Source of the DNA: an uncultured Halieaceae bacterium
GTDB taxonomy: Bacteria > Pseudomonadota > Gammaproteobacteria > Pseudomonadales > Halieaceae
Direction: 5' to 3'
NCBI GenBank assembly: GCA_913057135.1
Contig: CAJXNM010000027.1
Span: forward strand, 1 to 39,901
Length of the DNA: 39,901 bases
The notes below the pieces were generated by a model. That model worked only from the letters and a program-made list of their open reading frames with translations, was not told the DNA's origin and made no database searches. Positions within the stretch are counted from its first letter, which is position 1. Every line of letters starts with the position of its first letter. Below, piece after piece: positions 7,996 through 16,338 of this stretch. A program made the translations under genes and the position numbers.

Positions 7996-9156
7996 ATGAA
8001 CTTCGAACTCTCGGATGAGCAGCGCGCCTTTACCGAAAGCGCCCGGGACTTTGCTCAGGGTGCGCTGGCACCCCACGCCGCGCACTGGGATGCGGAGGCA
8101 ATATTCCCCAAAGACGCCTTGAAAGCCGCCGGGGATATGGGCTTTATGGGTATGTACACCCCCGAGGCAGCAGGTGGCTTGGGCATGTCGCGGCTCGATG
8201 CCAGCCTTATTGTGGAAGAGCTCAGTCGGGGCTGCACCACCACCGCAGCCTTTCTGACCATCCACAACATGGCCACCGCCATGATCGGCAAGTACGGCCA
8301 GCAGAGTCTTATCGATACCTGGTGCCCAAAACTCGTAAGCGGCGAGCAACTTGCATCGTACTGCTTAACTGAGCCGGGGGCTGGGTCTGATGCCGCGGCT
8401 CTACGCACCCGTGCCGAGCGCGAAGGTGATCACTATGTGGTGAACGGCAGTAAGGTCTTTATATCCGGCGCTGGCGAAACCGACGTGCTGGTGGTGATGA
8501 CTCGCACCGGCGGTGAGGGCCCCAAAGGTATTACAGCGCTGGCCATTCCCGCCAATGCCGAGGGCGTGGGTTATGGCAAAAAAGAGCACAAAATGGGCTG
8601 GAACGCCCAACCCACTCGCATGATTACCTTCGATAACGTACGGGTACCTGTGAGTAATCGTTTGGGTGAGGGGGGCCAAGGGTTCGCGATTGCCATGGAA
8701 GGACTCGATGGCGGGCGCATCAATATAGCCACCTGTTCGGTGGGTACCGCCCAGCAAGCCCTTGAAGATGCCTTAGCCTATGTGAACGACCGGCAACAGT
8801 TTGGCAACGCCATTGCCCAGTTCCAAAATACCCAATTTAAGCTGGCCGACATGCTCACCGAATTGGTGGCAGCGCGGCAAATGATTCGCTTGGCGGCCAG
8901 CAAACTCGACAACCACGATGCACAGGCCACCACCTACTGCGCCATGGCGAAGCGTTTTGCCACCGACGTGGGATTCACCGTGTGTAATAACGCCCTGCAG
9001 TTGTTGGGAGGCTATGGCTACATCCGCGAGTACCCCATGGAACGCTATGTGCGCGATACGCGGGTGCATCAAATTCTTGAGGGAACCAACGAAATCATGC
9101 GCGTCATCATTGCCCGAAAACTGATGATGGATGGCGCTATGGAGGTCATTAAATGA
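7996..9156 (+). CDS. acyl-CoA dehydrogenase, probably isobutyryl-CoA dehydrogenase
   Basis: 386 aa, a standard homotetrameric ACAD. The FAD/substrate signatures are YCLTEPGAGSDAA and GYIREYPMERYVRDTRVHQI. The catalytic base is Glu362 in ILEGTNEIMRVI. Its place between mmsA and the hydratase, in an operon that also contains the hydrolase and dehydrogenase specific to valine, makes isobutyryl-CoA to methacrylyl-CoA the likely reaction, with electrons passed to ETF. Its stop overlaps the start of the next gene (ATGA). A 2-methylbutyryl-CoA activity cannot be excluded from sequence alone. Confidence 0.93.
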   Translation: MNFELSDEQRAFTESARDFAQGALAPHAAHWDAEAIFPKDALKAAGDMGFMGMYTPEAAGGLGMSRLDASLIVEELSRGCTTTAAFLTIHNMATAMIGKYGQQSLIDTWCPKLVSGEQLASYCLTEPGAGSDAAALRTRAEREGDHYVVNGSKVFISGAGETDVLVVMTRTGGEGPKGITALAIPANAEGVGYGKKEHKMGWNAQPTRMITFDNVRVPVSNRLGEGGQGFAIAMEGLDGGRINIATCSVGTAQQALEDALAYVNDRQQFGNAIAQFQNTQFKLADMLTELVAARQMIRLAASKLDNHDAQATTYCAMAKRFATDVGFTVCNNALQLLGGYGYIREYPMERYVRDTRVHQILEGTNEIMRVIIARKLMMDGAMEVIK

Positions 9157-9941
9157 GCATCAGCCCAAGCGACAAAGTTAAGGTATCCCTCGAGGGTAAC
9201 GTGGCTATCGTCACCATCGACAATCCTGCCGCCAACACCTGGGACACCGAAAGCCTTCCCGCACTGCAAGCGGTGATAGCGGCGCTCAACGCCGATAAAA
9301 ACGTTTACGCCCTGGTGCTCACCGGCGCGGGTGAGAAGTTTTTCTCCGCAGGCGCCGATTTGACCCTGTTCGCCGATGGCGACCCAAGAACCGCCCAGAA
9401 TATGGCTGACGCATTCGGCGCCGCCTTTGAGGCCTTGTCGGATTTCCGGGGGGTATCCATTGCTGCCATTAATGGCTATGCCATGGGCGGTGGTTTAGAG
9501 GTGGCCCTAGCCTGCGACATTCGGGTTGTTGAAGAGCAGGCACAGCTTGCATTGCCAGAAGCCAAAGTAGGGCTACTGCCCTGCGCCGGCGGTACCCAAC
9601 GATTAACCCAACTGGTAGGAGAGGGTTGGGCGAAGCGCATCATTTTGTGCGGTGAGCGCATCAACGCCGAGAAGGCCCATGCCATCGGCCTGGTGGAGGA
9701 AGTTACTGCCAAAGGCACCGCCTTGGAAACAGCAAAAGCCCTTGCGGAAAAAGTAAGTGGCCAAAGCCCCACATCCGTCGCCGCTTGCAAGCGCCTTATT
9801 CACGCGGCCCGCAACATCACCATTACCGAAGGTTTGGCTAATGAACGGGACGAGTTTGTGGCCCTATTTAGCACCGATGATCAGCGCGAGGGGGTTAACG
9901 CCTTTCTAGAGAAACGTGCCCCAGAGTGGAAAAACCAATGA
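9153..9941 (+). CDS. enoyl-CoA hydratase (methacrylyl-CoA hydratase role)
   Basis: 262 aa crotonase-fold protein. Both catalytic acids are present: Glu116 in GGGLEVALACD and Glu136 in LALPEAKVGLLPCAGGTQRL, spaced 20 residues apart as in classical hydratases. The oxyanion-hole loop is FFSAGADL (63-70). In this operon the expected reaction is methacrylyl-CoA plus water to 3-hydroxyisobutyryl-CoA. It overlaps both neighbours by ATGA junctions, so the three genes are translationally coupled. Confidence 0.94.
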   Translation: MSISPSDKVKVSLEGNVAIVTIDNPAANTWDTESLPALQAVIAALNADKNVYALVLTGAGEKFFSAGADLTLFADGDPRTAQNMADAFGAAFEALSDFRGVSIAAINGYAMGGGLEVALACDIRVVEEQAQLALPEAKVGLLPCAGGTQRLTQLVGEGWAKRIILCGERINAEKAHAIGLVEEVTAKGTALETAKALAEKVSGQSPTSVAACKRLIHAARNITITEGLANERDEFVALFSTDDQREGVNAFLEKRAPEWKNQ

Positions 9942-11050
9942 GCGGGGCGGTGCAGGTATCGGCTATTGGCAGTGGCGAGTATGTTGTTGGCCACCTCACC
10001 CTAGATGCCCCCAACACCCTCAATGCACTGACCCTCGATATGGTCGAGATCATGGCCAAGCAACTTTTGGCCTGGCGCGATGATCCGACCATTGCCGCTG
10101 TACTCATTGACGGTGTGGGGGAGAAAGCGTTCTGCGCGGGGGGCGATGTGCAGGCCCTGCGAAACTCCTCCATCGAAAACCCCGGCGGCCCCTGCGAGTA
10201 CGCGGAAACCTTTTTCGCCCGTGAATACCGGATGAACTACATTCTGCACACCTACCCAAAACCCATCATCTGCTGGGGTCACGGTGTGGTCATGGGGGGT
10301 GGCCTCGGGATTTTGGCGGGCTGCAGCCACCGGGTGGTCAGCGAGCGTACCCGCATTGGTATGCCTGAAATTACCATTGGCCTGTTTCCCGATGTGGGGG
10401 GCAGCTGGTTCTTGAACCACATGCCCGGAGAGGTAGGTCGGTTCTTGGCGCTGACGGCAGCTAACATTAATGCCACCGATGCCTTATTTTGCGGCCTGGG
10501 GAATCACTTCCTTGGCCATGACCAGAAACCATGGCTTATCGATGAACTGGCAGGTATGCACTGGCAAGCACCCAGCGAGCACCATGAACAAGTCACAGAA
10601 CTTTTAAGTGTACCCGCCACCCAGCCAAAGCCCGATGCACAAGTTGAGCCCACCCTCACCCAAGTTAATACGCTGATGGCAGGGGACGATTTGGCCGCCA
10701 TTGTGGAGAGAACCCTAGCCTGGGAGGGTGATAACCCCTGGCTTGCCAAAGCGCGGGATGGCCTAGCTCACGGCTCGAAATTGGCCGCTAGCTGGATCTT
10801 CCGGCAACTCAATGAGTCGCGCGCACGAGACTTAAAAGCGGTATTCGAGAGCGAGCTGCGACTAGGAGCCAACATTATGCGCTACCCCGAGTTTGCAGAG
10901 GGTGTGCGCGCCCTGCTGGTCGATAAAGACCGACAACCGAAATGGGCTTTCAACACAGTCGCTGATGTCCCCAACACCCTACTCGACAGTTTTTTCGAAG
11001 AGCCCGCCGGGGCACCGCTTATCGACTTCCCCGACGAGCCAACTCGATAA
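9938..11050 (+). CDS. 3-hydroxyisobutyryl-CoA hydrolase
   Basis: 370 aa from ATG at 9938, which overlaps the previous stop as ATGA. A GTG four codons upstream (9926) is also in frame. This is a crotonase-superfamily member of HIBCH length. The oxyanion loop is KAFCAGGDVQALR. The catalytic Glu and Asp lie in MPEITIGLFPDVGGSWFL (Glu144 and Asp152), with the 8-residue spacing of HIBCH. It hydrolyses 3-hydroxyisobutyryl-CoA to free 3-hydroxyisobutyrate and removes the reactive methacrylyl-CoA pool. Length and the FPDVGGS motif distinguish it from the shorter hydratase upstream. Confidence 0.95.
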   Translation: MSGAVQVSAIGSGEYVVGHLTLDAPNTLNALTLDMVEIMAKQLLAWRDDPTIAAVLIDGVGEKAFCAGGDVQALRNSSIENPGGPCEYAETFFAREYRMNYILHTYPKPIICWGHGVVMGGGLGILAGCSHRVVSERTRIGMPEITIGLFPDVGGSWFLNHMPGEVGRFLALTAANINATDALFCGLGNHFLGHDQKPWLIDELAGMHWQAPSEHHEQVTELLSVPATQPKPDAQVEPTLTQVNTLMAGDDLAAIVERTLAWEGDNPWLAKARDGLAHGSKLAASWIFRQLNESRARDLKAVFESELRLGANIMRYPEFAEGVRALLVDKDRQPKWAFNTVADVPNTLLDSFFEEPAGAPLIDFPDEPTR

Positions 11051-11080
11051 TAACTAAAACACAACACACAGGAGTGGCGC

Positions 11081-11980
11081 ATGGCGACCATTGCATTTAT
11101 CGGCCTTGGCAACATGGGTGGCCCCATGGCGAAGAACTTACTAAAAGTCGGGCATACGGTTACCGCCTTCGATTTATCCGATAGCGCCCTGGCCGATGTG
11201 GTCAGCGCAGGGGCAACCGCCGCCAGCTCAGCTCTAGCAGCCTGCGAGGGCGCAGGTGTTGTGATAACCATGCTTCCTGCGGGCAAGCATGTAAGTGCGG
11301 TCTACTTGGGTGATGAGGGTCTTCTTGTCCACTTACCCCCAGGGACGCTAGCACTCGACGCAAGCACCATCGATAGCGGCACCGCAAAAACTGTGGCAAT
11401 CGCCGCCAACAACGCGGGTATTCACTTTATGGATACCCCGGTTTCTGGTGGCGTTGCAGCAGCCGCCGCAGGCACATTGGCGTTCATGTGCGGCGGATCG
11501 GCCGATGCCTTTGCCCTAGCACAACCCATTCTGGCGGGCATGGGTAACCCGGACAAAATCTTTCACGCGGGGCCATCGGGCGCGGGCCAAGTAGCCAAAG
11601 CCGCCAACAACATGCTCTTAGCCATTCACATGATTGGTACCTGTGAAGCACTCGCCATGGGCGCCGCAAATGGCCTAGAGCCAGCCGTACTCTCGGAAAT
11701 CATGAAGGCGAGCTCGGGTAACAATTGGTCACTACAGGTTTATAACCCCTGGCCAGATGTCATGCCAACAGCCCCAGCCAGCAACGATTACAAGCCGGGG
11801 TTCATGGTGGATTTAATGGTGAAAGATTTGGGGCTAGCGCGGGATGTGGCTAGCAGCAGTGGCGTCGATAACAAAATGGGACAGCTTGCCCTTGCGCTTT
11901 ATGAGGCCCATCAAGCGCAAGGCAATGGGGCTATGGATTTTTCATCGGTGCTGGATTTGGTCCGCCCGTCGGGCGAATAA
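11081..11980 (+). CDS. mmsB: 3-hydroxyisobutyrate dehydrogenase
   Basis: 299 aa beta-hydroxyacid dehydrogenase. The NAD-binding motif is GLGNMGGPMAKNL (8-20), the substrate motif DTPVSGGVAAAAAGTLAF (118-135), and the catalytic Lys is Lys173 in GQVAKAANNM. It oxidises 3-hydroxyisobutyrate to methylmalonate semialdehyde, the substrate of the first gene of the operon. The ribosome site is CAGGAG, six bases before ATG. It ends 4 bp before the convergent ligase gene, with no terminator hairpin between. Confidence 0.96.
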   Translation: MATIAFIGLGNMGGPMAKNLLKVGHTVTAFDLSDSALADVVSAGATAASSALAACEGAGVVITMLPAGKHVSAVYLGDEGLLVHLPPGTLALDASTIDSGTAKTVAIAANNAGIHFMDTPVSGGVAAAAAGTLAFMCGGSADAFALAQPILAGMGNPDKIFHAGPSGAGQVAKAANNMLLAIHMIGTCEALAMGAANGLEPAVLSEIMKASSGNNWSLQVYNPWPDVMPTAPASNDYKPGFMVDLMVKDLGLARDVASSSGVDNKMGQLALALYEAHQAQGNGAMDFSSVLDLVRPSGE

Positions 11981-11984
11981 AACC

Positions 11985-13565
11985 TCAAGCACCAAACGCC
12001 TCGGCATAGCCCTGGGCCCACTTGTAGTCCTGCTTACCCGCCGGTGAGCGCTTTACCGCATCGACCCACAGATACTCGCGAGGCACCTTGTAACCCGCTA
12101 GCCGCTCGGCGGCGAAGGCTTTGATAGCCTCATCGATCGGGCGGTTAGCACCATCGCGACAGGATAAAATGGCCACAACACGCTGACCCCAGCGGTTATC
12201 CGCTTTGTACGTGACTACCGCATCGAACACATCAGGGTGTTCGCGCAAAACCTCTTCGACCTCTTCGGGGTAAATCTTTTCACCCCCCGAGTTAATGCAG
12301 GTTGAGCCACGCCCAAACAGGGTGATTTTGCCATCGTCATCGAGCCTGCCGGCATCGCCGGTCACCACCCAACGCTGTCCGGCCACTGTGCGGAACGTTT
12401 CGGCGGTTTTCTCGGGGTCGTTGTAATAACCTAGGGGAATGTGCCCTGCCCTGCCCACTAAACCCAGCTCGCCGACCGTGCCCAGTCTCTCGTCTACGAT
12501 CACTTGCTGTACTTGGGTGGCATCAATACGCATCATGCCATCGGGGCTCGGCTGCGCTGCACCCGCAACGCCGGTTTCTGAGGACCCCATGCCGTCGTTG
12601 ATAGTCACGTTGGGTAATAGCGCTTCAATGTCTCGCTTCACATGACTCGAAAACACCGCCCCACCCGAGCCGAAACCGACGACCGCTGCCAATTGCCAAC
12701 GACCAGGGTGATCACGAAGGGCATCACGTAGGGGAATGGCCATGGCATCGCCCACAATTTGCATCACATTCACCTGATGCCGTTCGACCAGTGTCCACAG
12801 ATGCTCTGGGTCAAAGCGGGTCGATTCATCGAGCACAAGGGTGAGGCCACCCAGCAAACAAGATAATGCCGTCCAAATAGCCGCACCGTGCATAAGGGGC
12901 GCAACCGTTAACAGGCGCAAGGCGTAGCCGCCGGTTGCCCGCTCGGCAATAGCCTCGGGTGACTCGACAGGACCGGCCGGATGGAAATGGCCACCGCCCC
13001 CCAGGCACGCAAAAAAGAAGGACTTATGAGGCCACATTACCCCCTTGGGCATACCGGTAGTGCCACCGGTGTAGAGCAGTAGGTAGTCTTCTTCGCTACG
13101 CTCGAAGGCTATGTCGGCAGCGCTATCAAGTAGTGGGTTATAGGGCTTACCATTCACATCGGGCTCACCAACCACTACGCGCACTTTCAGCTGTGGTAAC
13201 TGTGTTTTTAGATCAGCAACAGTGCTGGAAAACTCGGCGCCATACACCAAACCTACGGCATTAGCGTTATCTAACAGATAACGCAATTCCTCGACTCGGT
13301 AGCGGTAATTGATATTGAAGGGCACTGCGCCCAATTTCACTAGCGCCAAAAACGCTTCCACGTACTCAATGCTGTTATACAGGTACAAGCCAACATGATC
13401 GCCACGCTTAATGCCCAGTTCGGCAAAGCCCGCAGCCAAACGACTGGTGCGGTGGGCTAACTCTGCATAGGTCAAACTCGCCGAGTCGGTCACTAACGCT
13501 AATCGCTCTGGAACGGCGGCGGACGTAATATCGAATAAATCAGCAATATGGTACTGGGCTGTCAT
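11985..13565 (-). CDS. AMP-forming acyl-CoA synthetase (FadD-like)
   Basis: 526 aa from ATG at 13565, with AGGTGA upstream. Another ATG seven codons earlier lacks a site. The ANL-superfamily P-loop is LLYTGGTTGMPKG (about 164-176). The adenylate motif is INDGMGSSETG, and the C-terminal hinge is VVTGDAGRLDDDGKITLFGR. The catalytic Lys lies in KRSPAGKQDYKWA near the end. It activates a carboxylic acid to its CoA thioester. It lies downstream of two acyl-CoA dehydrogenase genes on the same strand, so the substrate is probably the acid that those enzymes then desaturate. Chain type cannot be told from sequence. Confidence 0.93.
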   Translation of the reverse strand: MTAQYHIADLFDITSAAVPERLALVTDSASLTYAELAHRTSRLAAGFAELGIKRGDHVGLYLYNSIEYVEAFLALVKLGAVPFNINYRYRVEELRYLLDNANAVGLVYGAEFSSTVADLKTQLPQLKVRVVVGEPDVNGKPYNPLLDSAADIAFERSEEDYLLLYTGGTTGMPKGVMWPHKSFFFACLGGGGHFHPAGPVESPEAIAERATGGYALRLLTVAPLMHGAAIWTALSCLLGGLTLVLDESTRFDPEHLWTLVERHQVNVMQIVGDAMAIPLRDALRDHPGRWQLAAVVGFGSGGAVFSSHVKRDIEALLPNVTINDGMGSSETGVAGAAQPSPDGMMRIDATQVQQVIVDERLGTVGELGLVGRAGHIPLGYYNDPEKTAETFRTVAGQRWVVTGDAGRLDDDGKITLFGRGSTCINSGGEKIYPEEVEEVLREHPDVFDAVVTYKADNRWGQRVVAILSCRDGANRPIDEAIKAFAAERLAGYKVPREYLWVDAVKRSPAGKQDYKWAQGYAEAFGA

Positions 13566-13597
13566 GGGCTCACCTGTCGTTATCATTGTGGCAGCTC

Positions 13598-13628
13598 GTC
13601 GAGACCTGCTAGTGGTCGAGACCTGCTA
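13598..13628. repeat. 14-bp direct repeat upstream of the ligase gene
   Basis: GTCGAGACCTGCTA occurs at 13598-13611 and again at 13615-13628, a 17-bp period. It lies in the 117-bp gap between the acyl-CoA dehydrogenase stop and the ligase start. Each copy holds GTC-GA-GAC, a short dyad. It may be an operator or a simple duplication. Confidence 0.8.
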
Positions 13629-13682
13629 ACAAGGCTTGTGTTTTAGAGCCAACGGCTTCTTGGGGGCTTGGGATTATTAACG

Positions 13683-14903
13683 CTAAAGATCCTTAAAGGG
13701 CACATCGCGATCGGTGCGTATCTCACCGGGCAACCCCAAAACTCGCTCGGCAATGGTGTTGCGCTGAATTTCATCGGTGCCCCCAGCAATACGCGCACCC
13801 GGTGCCGATATCCATAACAGGAACGGTAGGTGCCACTGACTGCCTAAATCCTCGGCGGATAACAAACCCTGGCCGCCGGCCAACTCCCGTGCAAGAGTGC
13901 CACCGGTTTGCATAGCGCGTGCCCCTACCAATTTGACGAGCGCCATTTCAGGGCCAGGGCTTTCACCCTTTGAGATAGCGCTCATGCCCCGGCGCACAAT
14001 AAGCTCAATACCGAAATCTGCTAGGTAGTTATCGACAATGCCATCTCGCACACGCTCACTGTCAATGGCGGGTCGGTTATTGAATGTGGCCTGCTGCGCC
14101 AACAGAATAAGATCTCGATACAAGCCACCCGAGAAGTGCTCCCCTAAGGAGAATCGCTCCTGCATCAGGGTAGACATCATCACCTTCCAGCCCTGATTTT
14201 CCGGGCCTAACAGGGCATCGGCTGGCAGCTGTACATCGGTAAAGAACACCTCGTTGAAGTGCTTATCGCCGCTGGCCTGGTGGATGGGCCGAACATCAAT
14301 ACCTGGGCTCGTCATATCCACCACAAACATCGATAAGCCTTTGGTTTTGGGCTGATCCCAGTTGGTGCGCGCCAGTAAAATGCCATAAGCGGCGTTATGG
14401 GCGCCCGAGGTCCACACTTTCTGTCCGTTCACTAACCAACCACTATCGGTGCGCTCGGCCCGGGTGCGAACATTGCCAATGTCAGAGCCTGCCGCAGGCT
14501 CTGAGAACAGCTGGCACCAAATATCCTGACCCGACAGTGCCAGCGCTAGGTAGCGCTGCTTTTGTTCATCACTGCCCCACATAGCTACCGTCGGTAGCGC
14601 AGTGCCTAAGCTCACTTCAAATACATGGGCGGGCACCAGGTAATTAGATTCCTCTTGGTCGTATACCACCTGCATGGCAGGCGTACCGCCCAAGCCACCC
14701 ATGGCTCTCGGCCAAGGGATAGCGGCATAACCTGCGGCCGCCTTTTTTGCCTGCCAGGCACGCGCTGCTGACAAATAGGCACTTTCATCCAGACCCTCAC
14801 CGAAGCGCTGATCACGACGCTCTTTGGGCTGAGCATGGGTTTGTAGCCAGGCGCGCACCTGCTCCCGGAACTGCGCTTCTTCGGGGGAGTCATTGAAATC
14901 CAT
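13683..14903 (-). CDS. acyl-CoA dehydrogenase, large subunit of a probable heteromeric pair
   Basis: 406 aa. FAD/substrate signature CQLFSEPAAGSDIGNVRTRA (130-149). The usual C-terminal EGT catalytic site reads AGGTDEIQRNTIAERVLGLP. The alternative isovaleryl-CoA-dehydrogenase-type position has Glu249 in STLMQERFSLGEH, a plausible catalytic base. This arrangement, next to a second shorter ACAD, is typical of the alpha2beta2 enzymes known from steroid side-chain degradation (FadE28/FadE29 type). Its start shares one base (TAATG) with the stop of the partner gene, so the two are co-translated. The substrate is not known. Confidence 0.92.
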   Translation of the reverse strand: MDFNDSPEEAQFREQVRAWLQTHAQPKERRDQRFGEGLDESAYLSAARAWQAKKAAAGYAAIPWPRAMGGLGGTPAMQVVYDQEESNYLVPAHVFEVSLGTALPTVAMWGSDEQKQRYLALALSGQDIWCQLFSEPAAGSDIGNVRTRAERTDSGWLVNGQKVWTSGAHNAAYGILLARTNWDQPKTKGLSMFVVDMTSPGIDVRPIHQASGDKHFNEVFFTDVQLPADALLGPENQGWKVMMSTLMQERFSLGEHFSGGLYRDLILLAQQATFNNRPAIDSERVRDGIVDNYLADFGIELIVRRGMSAISKGESPGPEMALVKLVGARAMQTGGTLARELAGGQGLLSAEDLGSQWHLPFLLWISAPGARIAGGTDEIQRNTIAERVLGLPGEIRTDRDVPFKDL

Positions 14904-16006
14904 TAGGCAGCCTCCTCAATGAGTGCAGTGGCCAATTTGTTGCGCCATAGCTGACGTGAGCCCAGTATCTGTGCCAACCAACGCGCGCGGCGAAGGTGTA
15001 AGTGACAGTCCATTTCCCAGGTAAAGCCAATACCGCCGTGTAAGTGAAGTGACTCTTCTGCTACTCGGTTGTAAGCCTCAGACGCAGCTACCCGCGCCGC
15101 TGCCGCCGCTCGGGGTAATTCATCGGCATCTGTCGACATAGCCCATGCGCCGTACCAGGCGTGGGCTCGGGCAATTTCAATGGCTGAAAACAAATCTGCC
15201 AGCGTGTGTTTTACCGCCTGATAACTACCCACTGCTCGTCCAAAGGTTTTGCGCTCTAGGGTGTAATCGCGAGCAGCGTAGAGCGCAGCCTCTGCGCCAC
15301 CCACTTGCTCGAAGGCAAGTAACACCGCGGCGCCATTGATGGCCCGCTGGGCTATGGCTGCATGGTTAGCGTCGCCGGCGAGTAGCTCGCAGGGCGCTGA
15401 CTGGAAACTCAGCTTGCCGAGGGGGCGAGTACCGTCGATGGATGTTTGTAACGAACGAGTGACTGACGTTTGAGAGAGGTCAACCAAGACGAAAAGGTCT
15501 TCCACCCTAAGGATGGCGTGGGACGCTGCGGTAGCATCGGGCAAAGCCTCTACGACCCCGGTAATGCTGGAACGATCTTCGCTTGCAAAATCCAAAGAGG
15601 TTGGTTCTGCAGCACATTCCACTGGTTGCTCCAACTGACACGTCATTATGCAAGTACCGGCAGCAATTTCTGGCAAGTACTTTTGCTGCTGCTCTTCGCT
15701 GCATGCACGCTTGATGACTTCAGCGGCTTGATAGACGGTAGACAACATAGGGGCAGCCACAAGTGCCCTGCCGCACTCTTCCGCTAACAGGCAAAGCTCC
15801 AGAGCACCCAGCCCGGTGCCATCATGCTCTTCTGGGATAGCAAGCCCCAGAGCACCCAACTGCGCTAGTTGCTGCCAAGTATTCTGGTCATAGGTAGCAT
15901 TGCCGTCGAGGACTTCACGCACCGCATATGAAGTGCTGTGCTCTGAGAGCACCTTGCGAATTTCATCCTGCAGCCGACGTTGATCGTCGGAGAAATCGAA
16001 GTTCAT
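14903..16006 (-). CDS. acyl-CoA dehydrogenase, small/degenerate subunit of a probable heteromeric pair
   Basis: 367 aa. The N-terminus is ACAD-like (MNFDFSDDQRRLQDEIRKV) and the C-terminal helical bundle is conserved (AARDYTLERKTFGRAVGSYQ, LHLHGGIGFTWEMDCHLHLRR). The middle beta domain is divergent and lacks the usual EPxAGSD motif. No catalytic Glu in an EGT context is visible. In FadE28/29-type heterotetramers one partner is similarly degenerate. It is first in a minus-strand operon with the large subunit and the ligase. GGACT lies about 6 bases before ATG. Confidence 0.9.
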   Translation of the reverse strand: MNFDFSDDQRRLQDEIRKVLSEHSTSYAVREVLDGNATYDQNTWQQLAQLGALGLAIPEEHDGTGLGALELCLLAEECGRALVAAPMLSTVYQAAEVIKRACSEEQQQKYLPEIAAGTCIMTCQLEQPVECAAEPTSLDFASEDRSSITGVVEALPDATAASHAILRVEDLFVLVDLSQTSVTRSLQTSIDGTRPLGKLSFQSAPCELLAGDANHAAIAQRAINGAAVLLAFEQVGGAEAALYAARDYTLERKTFGRAVGSYQAVKHTLADLFSAIEIARAHAWYGAWAMSTDADELPRAAAAARVAASEAYNRVAEESLHLHGGIGFTWEMDCHLHLRRARWLAQILGSRQLWRNKLATALIEEAA

Positions 16007-16338
16007 GTTGAGTCCTTTTGGAGTAGCGCCTACAAATCGCCCTCTCGACCCTTGTTGGTCCGGGAAGGCGCGATCGCCGCATCAGTATTTGTTACAAGGT
16101 CGCGAAATGTATAAAGGTTGGCTGTTGGATGCCAAGCGCTGAGTGCGGAAAGCGCTACTACATTTGGCCTAAGTCATTCCAGCAAATCGAGTACTCCGAG
16201 GGCGTGTAATGACGTCGCATTCAGACCCGATGTTGTCGGTTGGGTTACAGCACCACTTACCCCTTCACAGTCATATTTCGGGTTCCCGTCATAACCCAAG
16301 GGCCACTGTTTCTCGGTCCGCTGTATGAGAAAAACCAC
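16007..16338. promoter_or_regulatory. divergent region between the ACAD operon and the corrinoid operon
   Basis: 332 bp between divergent starts. A candidate plus-strand promoter is TTGTTA (16089-16094) and TATAAA (16110-16115) with a short 15-bp spacer, which would give a leader of over 200 nt. No cobalamin-riboswitch B12-box (GCCACTG type) is visible. The frame open from 16240 into the methyltransferase gene is not a convincing extension, because the recognisable protein and its basic N-terminus begin at 16339. Confidence 0.45.

Noticed and set aside
16240-16338. Upstream extension of the MttB-like protein
   Set aside because: The extra 33 residues resemble no MttB N-terminus, there is no ribosome site at 16240, and the basic N-terminal tail typical of this protein begins at 16339.
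16007-16338. Possible cobalamin riboswitch before the corrinoid operon
   Set aside because: I looked for the B12-box and its flanking core and found nothing matching.
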